From: Lederbergia graminis
GTDB lineage: Bacteria > Bacillota > Bacilli > Bacillales > Bacillaceae_C
Assembly: GCF_042655485.1 (NCBI RefSeq)
Contig: NZ_JBHSMC010000027.1
Location: 62,001-126,000, forward strand
Direction: 5' to 3'
Length of the DNA stretch: 64,000 bases
Shown: one piece after another, positions 25,895 through 35,077 of the stretch
Layout: every line of letters begins with the position of its first letter
How positions within the stretch are numbered: the first letter of the stretch is position 1
Made by a program: the position numbers and the translations under genes
The notes under the pieces: model-generated
Databases searched by the model: none
What the model was told of the DNA's origin: nothing
Seen by the model: the letters and a program-made list of their open reading frames with translations, nothing else

Positions 25895-27892
25895 GTGGAG
25901 GCGGAAACTAGAGTCAGTAGAAAGAAATGGAGAACGTTTCGGTTAATAACATTTATTAGTATTTTTGCTTTCATCATTTTCGCAATTATATTTACTTCTT
26001 TTTATATTTATATGAGAGTGTTAGGTCCTCCTCCCCTAGCAATTCCACAATCTACTTTATATTACACAGTGGATGGGGAGATTTTCGGGGAGAGTAATAG
26101 CGGTCAAAAGCGTTATTGGGTACCTTTAGATGAGATTTCTCCTTCTGCCATAGATGCGGTCATCGCGATTGAGGATCAAAATTTTTATGAACACGCTGGA
26201 TTTGATGTAAAAAGAATAGCTGGTGCCGTAGTCGCGAATGTCCAAGCAATGGAAAAAGTACAGGGTGCTAGTACGATTACCCAACAGTATGCGCGGAATC
26301 TCTACTTAACGATGGATAAGACATGGAAAAGAAAAATCTCTGAAGCCTTCTATGCAATGCGGCTAGAAATTAATTATGACAAAGATCAAATATTAGAAGG
26401 CTATTTAAATACGATTAACTTTGGTCATGGTGCCTATGGAATTGAAGCAGCTAGTCAATATTATTACGGAAAAAGCGCAAAAGATTTAACGCTTGCGGAA
26501 GCTGCATTACTTATAGGGATTCCAAAAGGGCCTGGTGTTTATTCGCCCTTTTACTCTGCAGAAAATGCAAAAAATAGACAATTACTCATTTTGAATGAAA
26601 TGCATGATTTAAATATGATTACGGCAGAGGAAAAAAATATTGCCGCCAAGGAAGAACTAACATTAGTAGGAAAACATCCACATCATCGCGCTGAGATTGC
26701 TCCATACTTTTTCGATGAAGTAAAAAAGGAGTTAATCCGTACAGTTGGCCTCGATGAAAGGGTCATTGCTCTAGGTGGATTAAAAGTCTATACAACACTT
26801 AATTTAAAGCAACAACAAATAGCAGAAAAAATAGTAGAACAAACAATGGACGATTCTTCTGACTTACAAGTAGGCTTTACTGCTATGGACCCTAGGACTG
26901 GCTATGTTACCGCGCTTGTCGGTGGTCGTGATTATGATGAAAGCCCATTTAATCGGGCAACGCAAGCATCTAGACAACCTGGGTCTACATTGAAACCATT
27001 GCTCTACTTTGCTGCATTAGAACGTGGATTTACTCCATCTACCTTAATGCGTAGTGAATTAACGACATTTCAGTACGATAATGGAAATTCGAAGTATATA
27101 CCTCATAACTTTAATGAAAGGTATGCAAATGGCGATGTGACGATGGCACAAGCACTCGCAGTCTCTGATAATGTGTATGCAGTGAAAACTCATATGTTTC
27201 TCGGCGAGGAGGTACTCGTTGATACCGTAAAACGTTTTGGAATTCAAAGTCCAATGCAAGCTGTCCCTTCCCTTGCTCTAGGTACATCTGGAATTAAGGT
27301 AGTCGAACTAGCAAATGCGTATAGCATGTTTGCCAATGGTGGAAAAAAAGTAGAACCTGTCTTTATCTCGAAGGTAGAAGATAGTAAAGGAAATGTCATT
27401 TATGAAGCCGAACAACAAAAGCAACAAGAATTCTCTCCAGAACAAGCTTTTATTATGAGCCATATGATGACAGGAATGTTTGATTCAAAATTAAATGGCT
27501 ACGCTACTGTCACAGGAGCTTCGATGATTAATCAGATGAGTCGCACATATGCAGGTAAATCGGGGTCGACGAACTCAGATAGCTGGATGGCCGGCTTCAC
27601 TCCTGGCCTTACTGCTGTTGTGTGGACAGGCTATGATAGCGGGAAGGAAATTACGCTAACAGCAGATAAACTGTATGCCAAAAATATATGGATTCGATTT
27701 ATGGAACAGGCGCTTGAGGGAGAAGATGAGAAACTTCACACCTTTCGACCACCAGTTGGAGTCGAAGCCGTACCTATTGATCCATCAAATGGTAAACTAG
27801 CAACAAGTTTCTGCCCAACATTTAGACTAACTTATTTTGAAGCAGGAACAGAACCAACCGAAATGTGTACAGATCACGTATTCGGATTTTAA
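25895..27892 (+). CDS. pbpG: Class A penicillin-binding protein PbpG-like
   Basis: Bifunctional peptidoglycan polymerase outside the membrane. In 665 residues: a short basic cytoplasmic tail, a membrane helix (about 18-40), a GT51 glycosyltransferase domain (Glu93 in IEDQNFYEH, then STITQQYARN) and a transpeptidase domain with nucleophile Ser364 (GSTLK), SDN, and Lys555 (KSGS). GTG 25895 has a perfect GGAGGTG 6 nt upstream; ATG 25880 is the alternative. The forespore-type promoter and position beside ywhD fit PbpG, which with PbpF makes germ-cell-wall peptidoglycan in spores. Confidence 0.93.
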   Translation: MEAETRVSRKKWRTFRLITFISIFAFIIFAIIFTSFYIYMRVLGPPPLAIPQSTLYYTVDGEIFGESNSGQKRYWVPLDEISPSAIDAVIAIEDQNFYEHAGFDVKRIAGAVVANVQAMEKVQGASTITQQYARNLYLTMDKTWKRKISEAFYAMRLEINYDKDQILEGYLNTINFGHGAYGIEAASQYYYGKSAKDLTLAEAALLIGIPKGPGVYSPFYSAENAKNRQLLILNEMHDLNMITAEEKNIAAKEELTLVGKHPHHRAEIAPYFFDEVKKELIRTVGLDERVIALGGLKVYTTLNLKQQQIAEKIVEQTMDDSSDLQVGFTAMDPRTGYVTALVGGRDYDESPFNRATQASRQPGSTLKPLLYFAALERGFTPSTLMRSELTTFQYDNGNSKYIPHNFNERYANGDVTMAQALAVSDNVYAVKTHMFLGEEVLVDTVKRFGIQSPMQAVPSLALGTSGIKVVELANAYSMFANGGKKVEPVFISKVEDSKGNVIYEAEQQKQQEFSPEQAFIMSHMMTGMFDSKLNGYATVTGASMINQMSRTYAGKSGSTNSDSWMAGFTPGLTAVVWTGYDSGKEITLTADKLYAKNIWIRFMEQALEGEDEKLHTFRPPVGVEAVPIDPSNGKLATSFCPTFRLTYFEAGTEPTEMCTDHVFGF

Positions 27893-27910
27893 CGTATACA
27901 TGCATTTTTT

Positions 27911-27955
27911 CATAAAGAAAAGACCGAGGTGTGCGGCCTCGGTCTTTTCTTTATA
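27911..27955 (+). terminator. Terminator of pbpG
   Basis: Long stem ATAAAGAAAAGACCGAGG / CCTCGGTCTTTTCTTTAT, 20 bp past the stop. Confidence 0.85.
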
Positions 27956-27968
27956 GCGAAAGGCTGTC

Positions 27969-28113
27969 CAGGCGCTTCCGCTTTTCTTTGTCTAGCTGCA
28001 GGCGGTAGGGACTCGGGGTCAAATAACCTGATTCACTGAAAGGAAAAGTACGCCTTTCTTTGAATCAGAACATTTGCCTTTCGTCCCTTTACGACCGCCT
28101 TCCGCTTTTCTTT
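27969..28113 (+). repeat. Dispersed foldback element, copy 3
   Basis: Outer stem GGCGGTAGGGAC / GTCCCTTTACGACCGCC, inner stem CTGATTCA / TGAATCAG. It has the same orientation and nearly the same sequence as copy 2. The remaining 28114-28260 shows nothing recognisable. Confidence 0.88.
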
Positions 28114-28260
28114 GTCCTAGTTTGCAGTATGCGAACTATATGTAAGTTTACTTATTTTTTTAGAATTGGGCAAGGTTAGGGATTGTTTTTTGAAATCTTT
28201 CATAAAATGTTCATATTTTCGTCATTTTTTGCCAGGAATTTCTAACACATCACCCAAATT

Positions 28261-28782
28261 TTAGGAGAGTGCTTGTTTTAATTCGTCACTGGATCTTTCC
28301 CACATACCTTCATCATGTTTTTGTAGAAAATCAGCTAGTGCCAACCGTGATTTGTCATCCATTGAATCAACCACGATTTTCCCCTTCATTGCTTTATCCA
28401 TATGATTCACATGTTGTGGCATTGACTTAAATCCGCGGCGTGCAGGGCGATTAATATAGAGCTCACATGCTCCTAAACCTGCATAATACGGCCCCTCTAC
28501 TTTTCTATCAACAGCAACCCAAATAATCCAATATTTCTTCAAATCCTCAATTGGATAATCTTCTTTTAACTCTTCTAGTGTCTTTAAATATTTAACACTT
28601 CGTTCCGTCTTACTTCTCGCATGCATTGCTTGTAACTCGATCCACACTTCCCCTTCATCAACATCGATCATAACAGGAGTGATATTTTCTAGACTTAAAG
28701 AACCAATTCCATATCCTTTATGTCCATCAGTTGGATCATTTTTTATTATATTAAACTCTAGTTTTTTCTTATTCTGTTCCAT
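28261..28782 (-). CDS. ywhD: YwhD family protein
   Basis: Protein of 173 residues conserved in Bacillus at this locus; function unknown. It is soluble, with a WIELQAMHARSKTERSVK block near 65-82 and a YYAGLGACELYINRPARRGFKS-like central segment. ATG follows AAGGAGGAATATGT. It lies downstream of ywhC in the same direction with a 20-bp gap, so the two are probably co-transcribed. I have no basis for a biochemical role. Confidence 0.88.
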   Translation of the reverse strand: MEQNKKKLEFNIIKNDPTDGHKGYGIGSLSLENITPVMIDVDEGEVWIELQAMHARSKTERSVKYLKTLEELKEDYPIEDLKKYWIIWVAVDRKVEGPYYAGLGACELYINRPARRGFKSMPQHVNHMDKAMKGKIVVDSMDDKSRLALADFLQKHDEGMWERSSDELKQALS

Positions 28783-28802
28783 ACATATTCCTCCTTACTC
28801 AT

Positions 28803-29450
28803 TTATAAAAGCGATAGGAACATATTTTGCAAATTGCTCACAAAATATGGAATAACTGTATTTAATATTGGATATATCGTATAACTCCCAAGTGGAGTAA
28901 TCACTAATATTAAAAATACTAAGGAGCCATATTGCTCGTATTGAGTCATTTTTGCTCTTACAGATGGAGACACTAAATCTTCTAATATCCGGTATCCATC
29001 TAGTGGCTGTAAAGGCAATAAGTTAAAGACAAATAATAAGACGTTAAAATAATTAAACCACAAGAGAAACTCAACTAACATCGGCGGGAAATTTGCACTA
29101 AATAACACTAGAATTCCAGTACCTATCACTGCTAGTGCAAAGTTACTTAGAGGTCCCATCAACGATACAATTATTCCCCCAAGTCGTGGGTTTTTAAAGT
29201 TTCGGCGTTTGACTGGGACTGGACGCGCCCAACCGAACCCAAAAATAAAAATCAATAATGTACCAATTGGGTCCAAATGTTGAATTGGGTTTAATGTTAA
29301 TCGACCTTGGTCCTTCGCTGTTGTATCACCTAATTTATATGCTGTATACGCGTGAGCAAATTCATGTACCGTAAACGCAATAATTAACACTGCCGCAATG
29401 AGCGGTATTTGTTCTATATCAAATCGTAAAAAGCGCTCCAAAAAATCCAC
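28803..29450 (-). CDS. ywhC: Site-2 protease family membrane metalloprotease (YwhC-like)
   Basis: M50-family intramembrane zinc protease (215 residues, about five helices). The zinc motif HEFAH at about 29-33 lies in the second helix, and the third ligand is expected in the NLLPLQPLDGYRILE block near 140. It lacks the PDZ domain of RseP. The start is GTG 29450, 8 nt after AAGGAG. Targets are unknown; it pairs with ywhD. Confidence 0.9.
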   Translation of the reverse strand: MDFLERFLRFDIEQIPLIAAVLIIAFTVHEFAHAYTAYKLGDTTAKDQGRLTLNPIQHLDPIGTLLIFIFGFGWARPVPVKRRNFKNPRLGGIIVSLMGPLSNFALAVIGTGILVLFSANFPPMLVEFLLWFNYFNVLLFVFNLLPLQPLDGYRILEDLVSPSVRAKMTQYEQYGSLVFLILVITPLGSYTIYPILNTVIPYFVSNLQNMFLSLL

Positions 29451-29562
29451 ACAGCCAACTCCTTATCATCCGTTTTTCACTAATTTATAGTATAGCATCT
29501 TGATTGATGATTAAAAAACGAATACACTTTGACTAATACATAAATATTAGGGGGAAATGCAA

Positions 29563-29751
29563 ATGCCATATGTAACAGTCAAAATGATAGAAGGACGCAG
29601 TGAGGATCAAAAAAAGGCACTTGTAGAGAAAGTAACAGCTGCTGTCAGCGAAACTACTGGTGCATCTGAAGATAAGGTTGTTGTGTTCATTGAAGAAATG
29701 AGTAAAAACCATTACGCTGTAGGCGGAAAACGACTAAGCGATCAAGAGTAA
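29563..29751 (+). CDS. ywhB: 4-oxalocrotonate tautomerase family enzyme (YwhB-like)
   Basis: A 62-residue tautomerase acting as a hexamer. The catalytic base is Pro at position 2 (Pro1 after Met removal), so the start must be ATG 29563 (MPYVTVKM); the in-frame ATG two codons earlier would bury the proline. GGGGGAA lies upstream at suitable spacing. Arg at about 10 and Arg near 57 match tautomerase positions. B. subtilis YwhB is the same size. It is divergent from ywhC. Confidence 0.93.
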   Translation: MPYVTVKMIEGRSEDQKKALVEKVTAAVSETTGASEDKVVVFIEEMSKNHYAVGGKRLSDQE

Positions 29752-29756
29752 TCAAA

Positions 29757-29789
29757 CGCGGTTGAACCACTTTTGATTCAACCGCGAAT
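29757..29789 (+). terminator. Hairpin after ywhB
   Basis: A 10-bp stem CGCGGTTGAA / TTCAACCGCG just past the ywhB stop; only a short T-poor tail follows, so termination is uncertain. Confidence 0.5.
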
Positions 29790-29809
29790 TGTTACCGCAC
29801 TTCTCTTTT

Positions 29810-30340
29810 CTAACGTTTCCGGGCGTTATTCCCGAGGATTAACTCCCGTTTTTTGCTTTTCCTTGTTTCCAGGGCATTATACTCAGCGATTAGTTACCTT
29901 TTCTCACTTTTCCCCGTTTCCAGGGCACTATTCACAACGATTAGTTACCGGTTCTCACTTTTTTCCGATTCCAGGGCACTATTCACAGCAATTAGTTACC
30001 ATTTCTCGCTTTTTTCTGTTTCCAGGGCGTTATTCTCAGCAATTAGTTACCGGTTCTCACTTTTTTCCGATTCCAGGGCGTTATTCACAGCGATTAGTTA
30101 CCAATTCTCACTTTTCCCCGTTTCCAGGGCACTATTCACAACGATTAGTTACCGATTCTCGCTTTTTTCCGATTCCAGGGCACTATTCTCAGCGATTAAT
30201 TACCGGTTCTCCATTTTTCCCGTTTCCAGGGCACTATTCACAACGATTAGTTACCGATTCTCGCTTTTTTCCGATTCCAGGGCATTATTCCCGCAAATTA
30301 ATGACAGTTAATCACTATCACTCCATCTTAAGGAACTATC
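29810..30340. repeat. 51-bp tandem repeat array C
   Basis: Eleven units. GGGC in TTCCAGGGCACTATTC starts at 29821, 29872, 29923, 29974, 30025, 30076, 30127, 30178, 30229 and 30280, with a decayed unit at 30331: every interval is 51 bp. Because 51 is a multiple of three and units lack stops, two plus-strand frames stay open (221 and 152 codons), giving false repetitive proteins. It sits between convergent ywhB and ywfO. Confidence 0.93.
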
Positions 30341-30384
30341 CCCGAATCTTCCGCCAGCATAATCATGTAATCCTCAGAGACACA

Positions 30385-31686
30385 TTACTTCCCTTTCAAT
30401 ATCGCCAGTATCTCTCGCTTCACTTTTTCATGTTTTGAAAAGTCTAATAGAATCTCTTCTGGATAGTACAGTTTATGATCACTACGTAGCTTTCCTGAGA
30501 TCGCATCGACAATCGTAGATTCCCTCGACAATTCATGGAGCTCACCGTTGGGCATTAATAGATGAATAGGACGTCGTTCTTCCTCATCCCCAGGTCGATA
30601 GAAATCATATGGCAAATCTGAAGATGAATCGAACGCTAAATAATATTCCGGGTCAATTTCAGCCGCTCGGAAAAGTTCGCTAAGCTGTTCTGATAGAATC
30701 TCCTTTTTATCTGGAGAAAAACCAACATATTTTAGCAGCTTACGATTCATGAAGCGACTACATAAATCTCGTAAAATAGAATCCTCTTCGTCTTGCCACA
30801 TTTGAAAATAATAAAGAACGACAGATTCATCTAATTTTAAATAATCCTCTAATGTTACTTCTTCATTAAATAAAGAAACAAAATGCCTTGGCTCATATTT
30901 AAAATTATAGTTTTCCTCATATAAGGCTTTAGCACGTTGTAAAATTTTCGTTAAGATTACTTCTGCACTTCTTGTTACAGGATGAAAGTAAACTTGCCAA
31001 TACATTTGATAGCGACTCATGATATAGTCTTCAACAGCATGCATCCCAGTTGATTTAAATACAACTTGGTCTTCTCGCGGACGCATGACACGTAATATTC
31101 TCTCCATATCAAAGTGACCATAACTTACACCTGTAAAATAAGCATCTCGTTGCAAATAATCCATTCTATCCGCATCAATTTGGCTAGAAATCAAACTAAC
31201 TACGAGTTTATCGTGATATGTTTTTCCAATTACAGCAGCAACTTTTTCCGGAAAATCAGGACTAACTTGTAATAAAACTTGATTTACTTCTGTATTGCCT
31301 AAAATAATCTCCCTTGTAAAATGTTCGTGATCTAAATGGTAAACTTTTTCAAAGGAATGAGAAAATGGACCATGACCCAAATCATGCAATAACGCGGCAC
31401 ATAAAGATAGTAGTCTTTCGTCTTCATTCCACTCAGGTCGACCTTTAAAAACATCATCCACTACTCTTCTCACAATTTCATATACACCAAGCGAATGATT
31501 AAAACGACTATGTTCAGCACCATGGAAGGTCAAATACGTTGTCCCTAGTTGTTTAATTCTCCTTAACCTTTGGAATTCTTTCGTACCAATTAAATCCCAG
31601 ATGATTTTGTCTCTAACATGTGCGTACCGATGAACAGGGTCTTTAAAAACTTTTTCCTCGCTTAACTTCATATTGGAACTTTGCAT
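30385..31686 (-). CDS. ywfO: HD-domain phosphohydrolase (YwfO-like)
   Basis: Soluble HD-superfamily hydrolase of 433 residues related to dGTPases. Metal-binding residues are intact: His64 (SRFNHS), His101-Asp102 (LLHDLGHG) and the aspartate of IDADRMDY near 170. Family members hydrolyse dNTPs or nucleotides; the physiological role of YwfO is not settled. ATG 31686 has AGGAAGAGGG upstream; a second Met at codon 6 is possible. It is divergent from rsfA, as in B. subtilis. Confidence 0.9.
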   Translation of the reverse strand: MQSSNMKLSEEKVFKDPVHRYAHVRDKIIWDLIGTKEFQRLRRIKQLGTTYLTFHGAEHSRFNHSLGVYEIVRRVVDDVFKGRPEWNEDERLLSLCAALLHDLGHGPFSHSFEKVYHLDHEHFTREIILGNTEVNQVLLQVSPDFPEKVAAVIGKTYHDKLVVSLISSQIDADRMDYLQRDAYFTGVSYGHFDMERILRVMRPREDQVVFKSTGMHAVEDYIMSRYQMYWQVYFHPVTRSAEVILTKILQRAKALYEENYNFKYEPRHFVSLFNEEVTLEDYLKLDESVVLYYFQMWQDEEDSILRDLCSRFMNRKLLKYVGFSPDKKEILSEQLSELFRAAEIDPEYYLAFDSSSDLPYDFYRPGDEEERRPIHLLMPNGELHELSRESTIVDAISGKLRSDHKLYYPEEILLDFSKHEKVKREILAILKGK

Positions 31687-31782
31687 TATCCAACCCTCTT
31701 CCTATCTATCATGTTTCTATTATATCGGCTTTATTGCCTTTTATAAAGGAAATAACTATCTAGTAACTTTTTTACGATTTTG

Positions 31783-31812
31783 GTATATAAATTGGATATC
31801 TTGTCCATGCTA
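31783..31812 (+). promoter_or_regulatory. Forespore-type promoter of rsfA
   Basis: GTATA (31783-31787), 18 bp, CATGCTA (31806-31812). This fits sigma-F/sigma-G style boxes. RsfA expression in B. subtilis is forespore-specific. Confidence 0.6.
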
Positions 31813-31865
31813 TAGCTACGGGAAAAACTAATAAAATAATGGATGAAAAATGGGAGTTGATGACA

Positions 31866-32600
31866 ATGAAGACACGTCAAGATGCATGGACAGAAGAAAA
31901 TGATTTATTACTAGCTGAAACTGTTTTACGACATGTACGAGAAGGTAGTACACAATTAAATGCTTTTGAAGAAGTTGGCGACAAATTAAATCGCACTTCA
32001 GCTGCTTGTGGTTTTAGATGGAATGCAGTTGTTCGCCATCAATATGAAAAAGCACTAGATTTGGCGAAGAAACAACGTAAACAAAGACAGCGAATGCTAG
32101 GTAAAGAAACAGGTGGTAAGAAAAAGCTACTCTATCAGCCACCAATGACGTATATTCCAGATGCGCAAGATAATGAGGAATTGAGCGAATTACCACGTCA
32201 GTTTAATATGTTTACAGAGGAAATGGGCCAAGAAAATGCGGAAGCCTTTACTGGCAAACTTTTACCTGCACCAAGTGATATGAATACAGGTGAAATGAAT
32301 ATTGATAAGGTAATTCACTATTTACAAACATTCCAAACATCGGAATTCCAAAAAGATATACTAAGAAATGAGAATGAGAGATTAAAAAGAGAGTTACAAG
32401 ATTTACGAGCTGAAAATAAGGATTTGAAAAAGCAAGTTGAAAAACTAGAGGACAATTCTGTTACGATGCAAGAAGACTACGAAACTTTAATGAAAATATT
32501 AAATCGTGCCCGCAAACTCGTATTATTTGATGAAGAAGATCGTACTGCAAATTCATTCAAAATGGATCGTAACGGTAACTTAGAAAAATTGGCAGAATAA
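31866..32600 (+). CDS. rsfA: Prespore-specific regulator RsfA
   Basis: Transcription factor of 244 residues that tunes the sigma-F regulon. The N-terminal SANT/Myb-like DNA-binding region (DAWTEENDLLLAE to CGFRWNAVVR) is nearly unchanged from B. subtilis, followed by a basic stretch, a variable middle and a C-terminal coiled coil (about 165-205). The frame opens at ATG 31839, but GGGAG lies 9 nt ahead of ATG 31866, which gives the family N terminus. A forespore-type promoter lies upstream. Confidence 0.94.
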   Translation: MKTRQDAWTEENDLLLAETVLRHVREGSTQLNAFEEVGDKLNRTSAACGFRWNAVVRHQYEKALDLAKKQRKQRQRMLGKETGGKKKLLYQPPMTYIPDAQDNEELSELPRQFNMFTEEMGQENAEAFTGKLLPAPSDMNTGEMNIDKVIHYLQTFQTSEFQKDILRNENERLKRELQDLRAENKDLKKQVEKLEDNSVTMQEDYETLMKILNRARKLVLFDEEDRTANSFKMDRNGNLEKLAE

Positions 32601-32690
32601 TTAGTGGATTAGTTGTTTACATTATAAGTAATAGCATGTTTGGTACTAATCAAACAGCTATTTAATAAAGTAGTGGAGCTGATAGTATAT

Positions 32691-33521
32691 CTACAGCTTC
32701 ACTACTTTTCTGTTTCGATCAACCATTCGCTCATAATATCCTTGGAACCATTCCAATTCATCATCATGTAGTTGTTCGTTATATATTTTCCCACTTAATT
32801 TATGTAATGTGGTCAAAAAACGAAACATGACATCTTGAATCGTTAGATCAACATTCATTAGTTCAGACAATGAGGCCATTACCTCTGGCTGAACATCCGG
32901 AAACACAAATTTTTCTGATTCGTTGTATTTTGCATGCTCATAAAATTCCTTCACTAATTGCGCTCGTTGTTGTCCACTACCCGTCACACAAAGGTAGATT
33001 TGGACAGCTACACCTTTCCTCACTCTGCGTTGTGAGATACCAGCAAACTTTTTTCCATTAATGCTTAAGTCATAGCTACCTGGACAATAGGAACCGACGA
33101 TTTCTCGCGCTTCAATTTCAACGTCAAAGTCTGCAAACATTATGCGAATAAGTTCCCACATAGAATCATAGCCTCGGTTGATATCTATCCCTTTTTCTGT
33201 ATCCGGTACAATAAGTGATAGATTGAGAACACCTTCGTCAAGGGCAACAGCTAGACCACCAGAGTTACGGACTATTCCAGTGATGTTTTTTGATTGTAAA
33301 AAATCCAGTCCTGCTTGTAGGTCAGGTAATTTGGTATCTTGAATGCCGAGTACTAGTGTATTGACGTGGACCCATGATCGAGCAGTTGGCGGTGAATAGC
33401 CGCTTCCAACTGACATACATAGTGTATCATCGATAGCGAATGATTGAATGGCATGGAAATGTGGATTAATGCTTGATTGATCGATAAGGCGCCATTCTGG
33501 CTGTTTCAGTAATTCTAACAT
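32691..33521 (-). CDS. lipL: Octanoyl-[GcvH]:protein N-octanoyltransferase
   Basis: Amidotransfers octanoate from GcvH to E2 subunits in lipoate biosynthesis. The 276 residues form a BPL_LplA_LipB fold. The active Cys146 lies in GSYCPGSYD, followed by Lys in GKKFAGISQRR as in LplA-like enzymes. ATG 33521 follows GAAGGAG. It sits between rsfA and pta, the ywfL position. Possible confusion with LipM is resolved by locus rather than by residues. Confidence 0.9.
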   Translation of the reverse strand: MLELLKQPEWRLIDQSSINPHFHAIQSFAIDDTLCMSVGSGYSPPTARSWVHVNTLVLGIQDTKLPDLQAGLDFLQSKNITGIVRNSGGLAVALDEGVLNLSLIVPDTEKGIDINRGYDSMWELIRIMFADFDVEIEAREIVGSYCPGSYDLSINGKKFAGISQRRVRKGVAVQIYLCVTGSGQQRAQLVKEFYEHAKYNESEKFVFPDVQPEVMASLSELMNVDLTIQDVMFRFLTTLHKLSGKIYNEQLHDDELEWFQGYYERMVDRNRKVVKL

Positions 33522-33550
33522 GTCTTTACTCCTTCATAAGTAACTAGAGG

Positions 33551-33881
33551 GAGCTGGGATAAAAGAATGTATATGGAATTAAAAGCCAAACTATTACTTG
33601 AATCAGTTTCAAGATAGTTCGGCTTTTTAATTTCCAAAAAGCAATTTCTGTGGAATCTTCAACTTGATGATTGCACAGTAGGGAGCTGTTTCAATCGAAT
33701 GTTACCAGCGGAGGAAATACACGAAGACTCCTGCGGGAGCAAAGGCCTCGATGAGACCCCGCAGTGCGATCGCACGAGGAGGCTCATCAGCCGCCCGCGG
33801 AAAGCGTAGTGTATTCCCGTAGCGGTATTGTTTTCTTACATCATTCGAATTCACAACTAGCTATTTGTCCCAGCCCAGCTC
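33551..33881. repeat. Compound foldback element between lipL and pta
   Basis: About 330 bp with nested inverted repeats. The ends are GAGCTGGGATAAA and TTTGTCCCAGCCCAGCTC. A terminator-like stem AAAAGCCAAACTA / TAGTTCGGCTTTT occupies 33581-33627. An inner cruciform pairs GGAAATACAC with GTGTATTCCC and GATGAG with CTCATC around GCGATCGC; TCGAATGT pairs with ACATCATTCGA. The GACTCCTGCGGGAGC block resembles an intergenic repeat I recall from many Bacillaceae, but I cannot name it. It fills the gap and may also terminate pta. Confidence 0.8.
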
Positions 33882-33899
33882 ACTATAGTTCAAAACTCT

Positions 33900-34904
33900 T
33901 TATTTATTGCTTTTATCAAGTGATTGTACTGCTGTTACGAGTGCTAGGTTGTAGACGTCTTCTTCGTCACATCCGCGAGATAAGTCATTAACAGGAGCGT
34001 TTAATCCTTGTAAGATTGGCCCTACTGCTTCGAATCCACCTAAACGTTGTGCAATTTTATATCCGATATTTCCCGCTTCTAGGCTAGGGAAAACAAATAC
34101 ATTTGCATCCCCTTGGATTTCGGAATCTGGAGCTTTTTTCTTAGCAACAGACGGAACAATTGCAGCATCGAATTGGAATTCACCATCTATGATTAATTCT
34201 GGGTTAATTTCTTTTGCAATTGTAAGGGCATCTGAAACTTTCTTCGTTTCATCAGAGACAGCAGACCCTTTTGTAGAGAAACTTAACATTGCTACACGTG
34301 GATCAATATCAAACATGGCAGCTGTTTTCGCACTTTCTACTGCAATTTCTGCTAAGTCTTGGCTTGTTGGTGCAATATTAATAGCACAGTCAGCAAATAC
34401 GTATTTTTCCTCACCTTTGACCATGATAAATACACCAGAAGTTTTACTTAATCCTGGTTTCATTTTAATAATTTGCAGTGCAGGTCTTACCGTATCCGCT
34501 GTAGAATGAGCAGCACCACTTACAAGTCCATCTGCTTTATTCATATAAACAAGCATTGTGCCGAAATAATTTTCATCTTTTAACATTGCTCTAGCTTGTT
34601 CTTCTGTCGCTTTTCCTTTACGGCGTTCTACGAAAGCAGCAACCATTTCGTCCATTTCTAAGTAATTTTCCGGATCATAAATTTCAGCGTTATCAAGCGA
34701 AACTTTTAATTCTTTTGCCTTTGCTTGAATTGCTTCCATATTCCCAATTAATACTGGGATTAATATACCATCCGCTGCAAGACGTGCCGCTGCAGCAAAT
34801 ACACGGTCATCTAATGCTTCCGGAAATACAATCTTTCTATCCCAGCCCTTGGCCTTTTCTTTTAAACCAGCAAATAAATCATTTTCAGTTTTACGTTCTC
34901 TCAT
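33900..34904 (-). CDS. pta: Phosphate acetyltransferase
   Basis: Converts acetyl-CoA and phosphate to acetyl phosphate in overflow metabolism. The 334 residues match the short, stand-alone class I Pta. Conserved blocks include KIVFPEALDDRVF near 25, ADGLVSGAAHSTADTVRPALQ near 130 and the C-terminal GGFEAVGPILQGLNAPVNDLSRG. ATG follows AGGAGG with 8 nt spacing. No cre site was found upstream. Confidence 0.96.
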   Translation of the reverse strand: MRERKTENDLFAGLKEKAKGWDRKIVFPEALDDRVFAAAARLAADGILIPVLIGNMEAIQAKAKELKVSLDNAEIYDPENYLEMDEMVAAFVERRKGKATEEQARAMLKDENYFGTMLVYMNKADGLVSGAAHSTADTVRPALQIIKMKPGLSKTSGVFIMVKGEEKYVFADCAINIAPTSQDLAEIAVESAKTAAMFDIDPRVAMLSFSTKGSAVSDETKKVSDALTIAKEINPELIIDGEFQFDAAIVPSVAKKKAPDSEIQGDANVFVFPSLEAGNIGYKIAQRLGGFEAVGPILQGLNAPVNDLSRGCDEEDVYNLALVTAVQSLDKSNK

Positions 34905-35077
34905 ATAATTGTCCTCCTATCTCTCTTTCAGTATGCCCCATTGATGTCTTTTTGATTTGAAGGTTAATTCTTCCTTCCTAAGCATAAACCTTTTTTTAAA
35001 AAAACGACAATAATATGCAGTATTTATGGCATATTTTTTACATAAATTGCTTTACATATGAAATGGTGGCATTCTTA

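Noticed and set aside
29773..30438. Plus-strand open frame of 221 codons with 17-residue repeats, and an overlapping one of 152 codons
   Set aside because: Both are produced by the stop-free 51-bp array; no ribosome binding site, mutual overlap and overlap with ywfO.
34905..35077. cre site for pta
   Set aside because: No sequence close to the CcpA consensus could be found in the pta upstream region.
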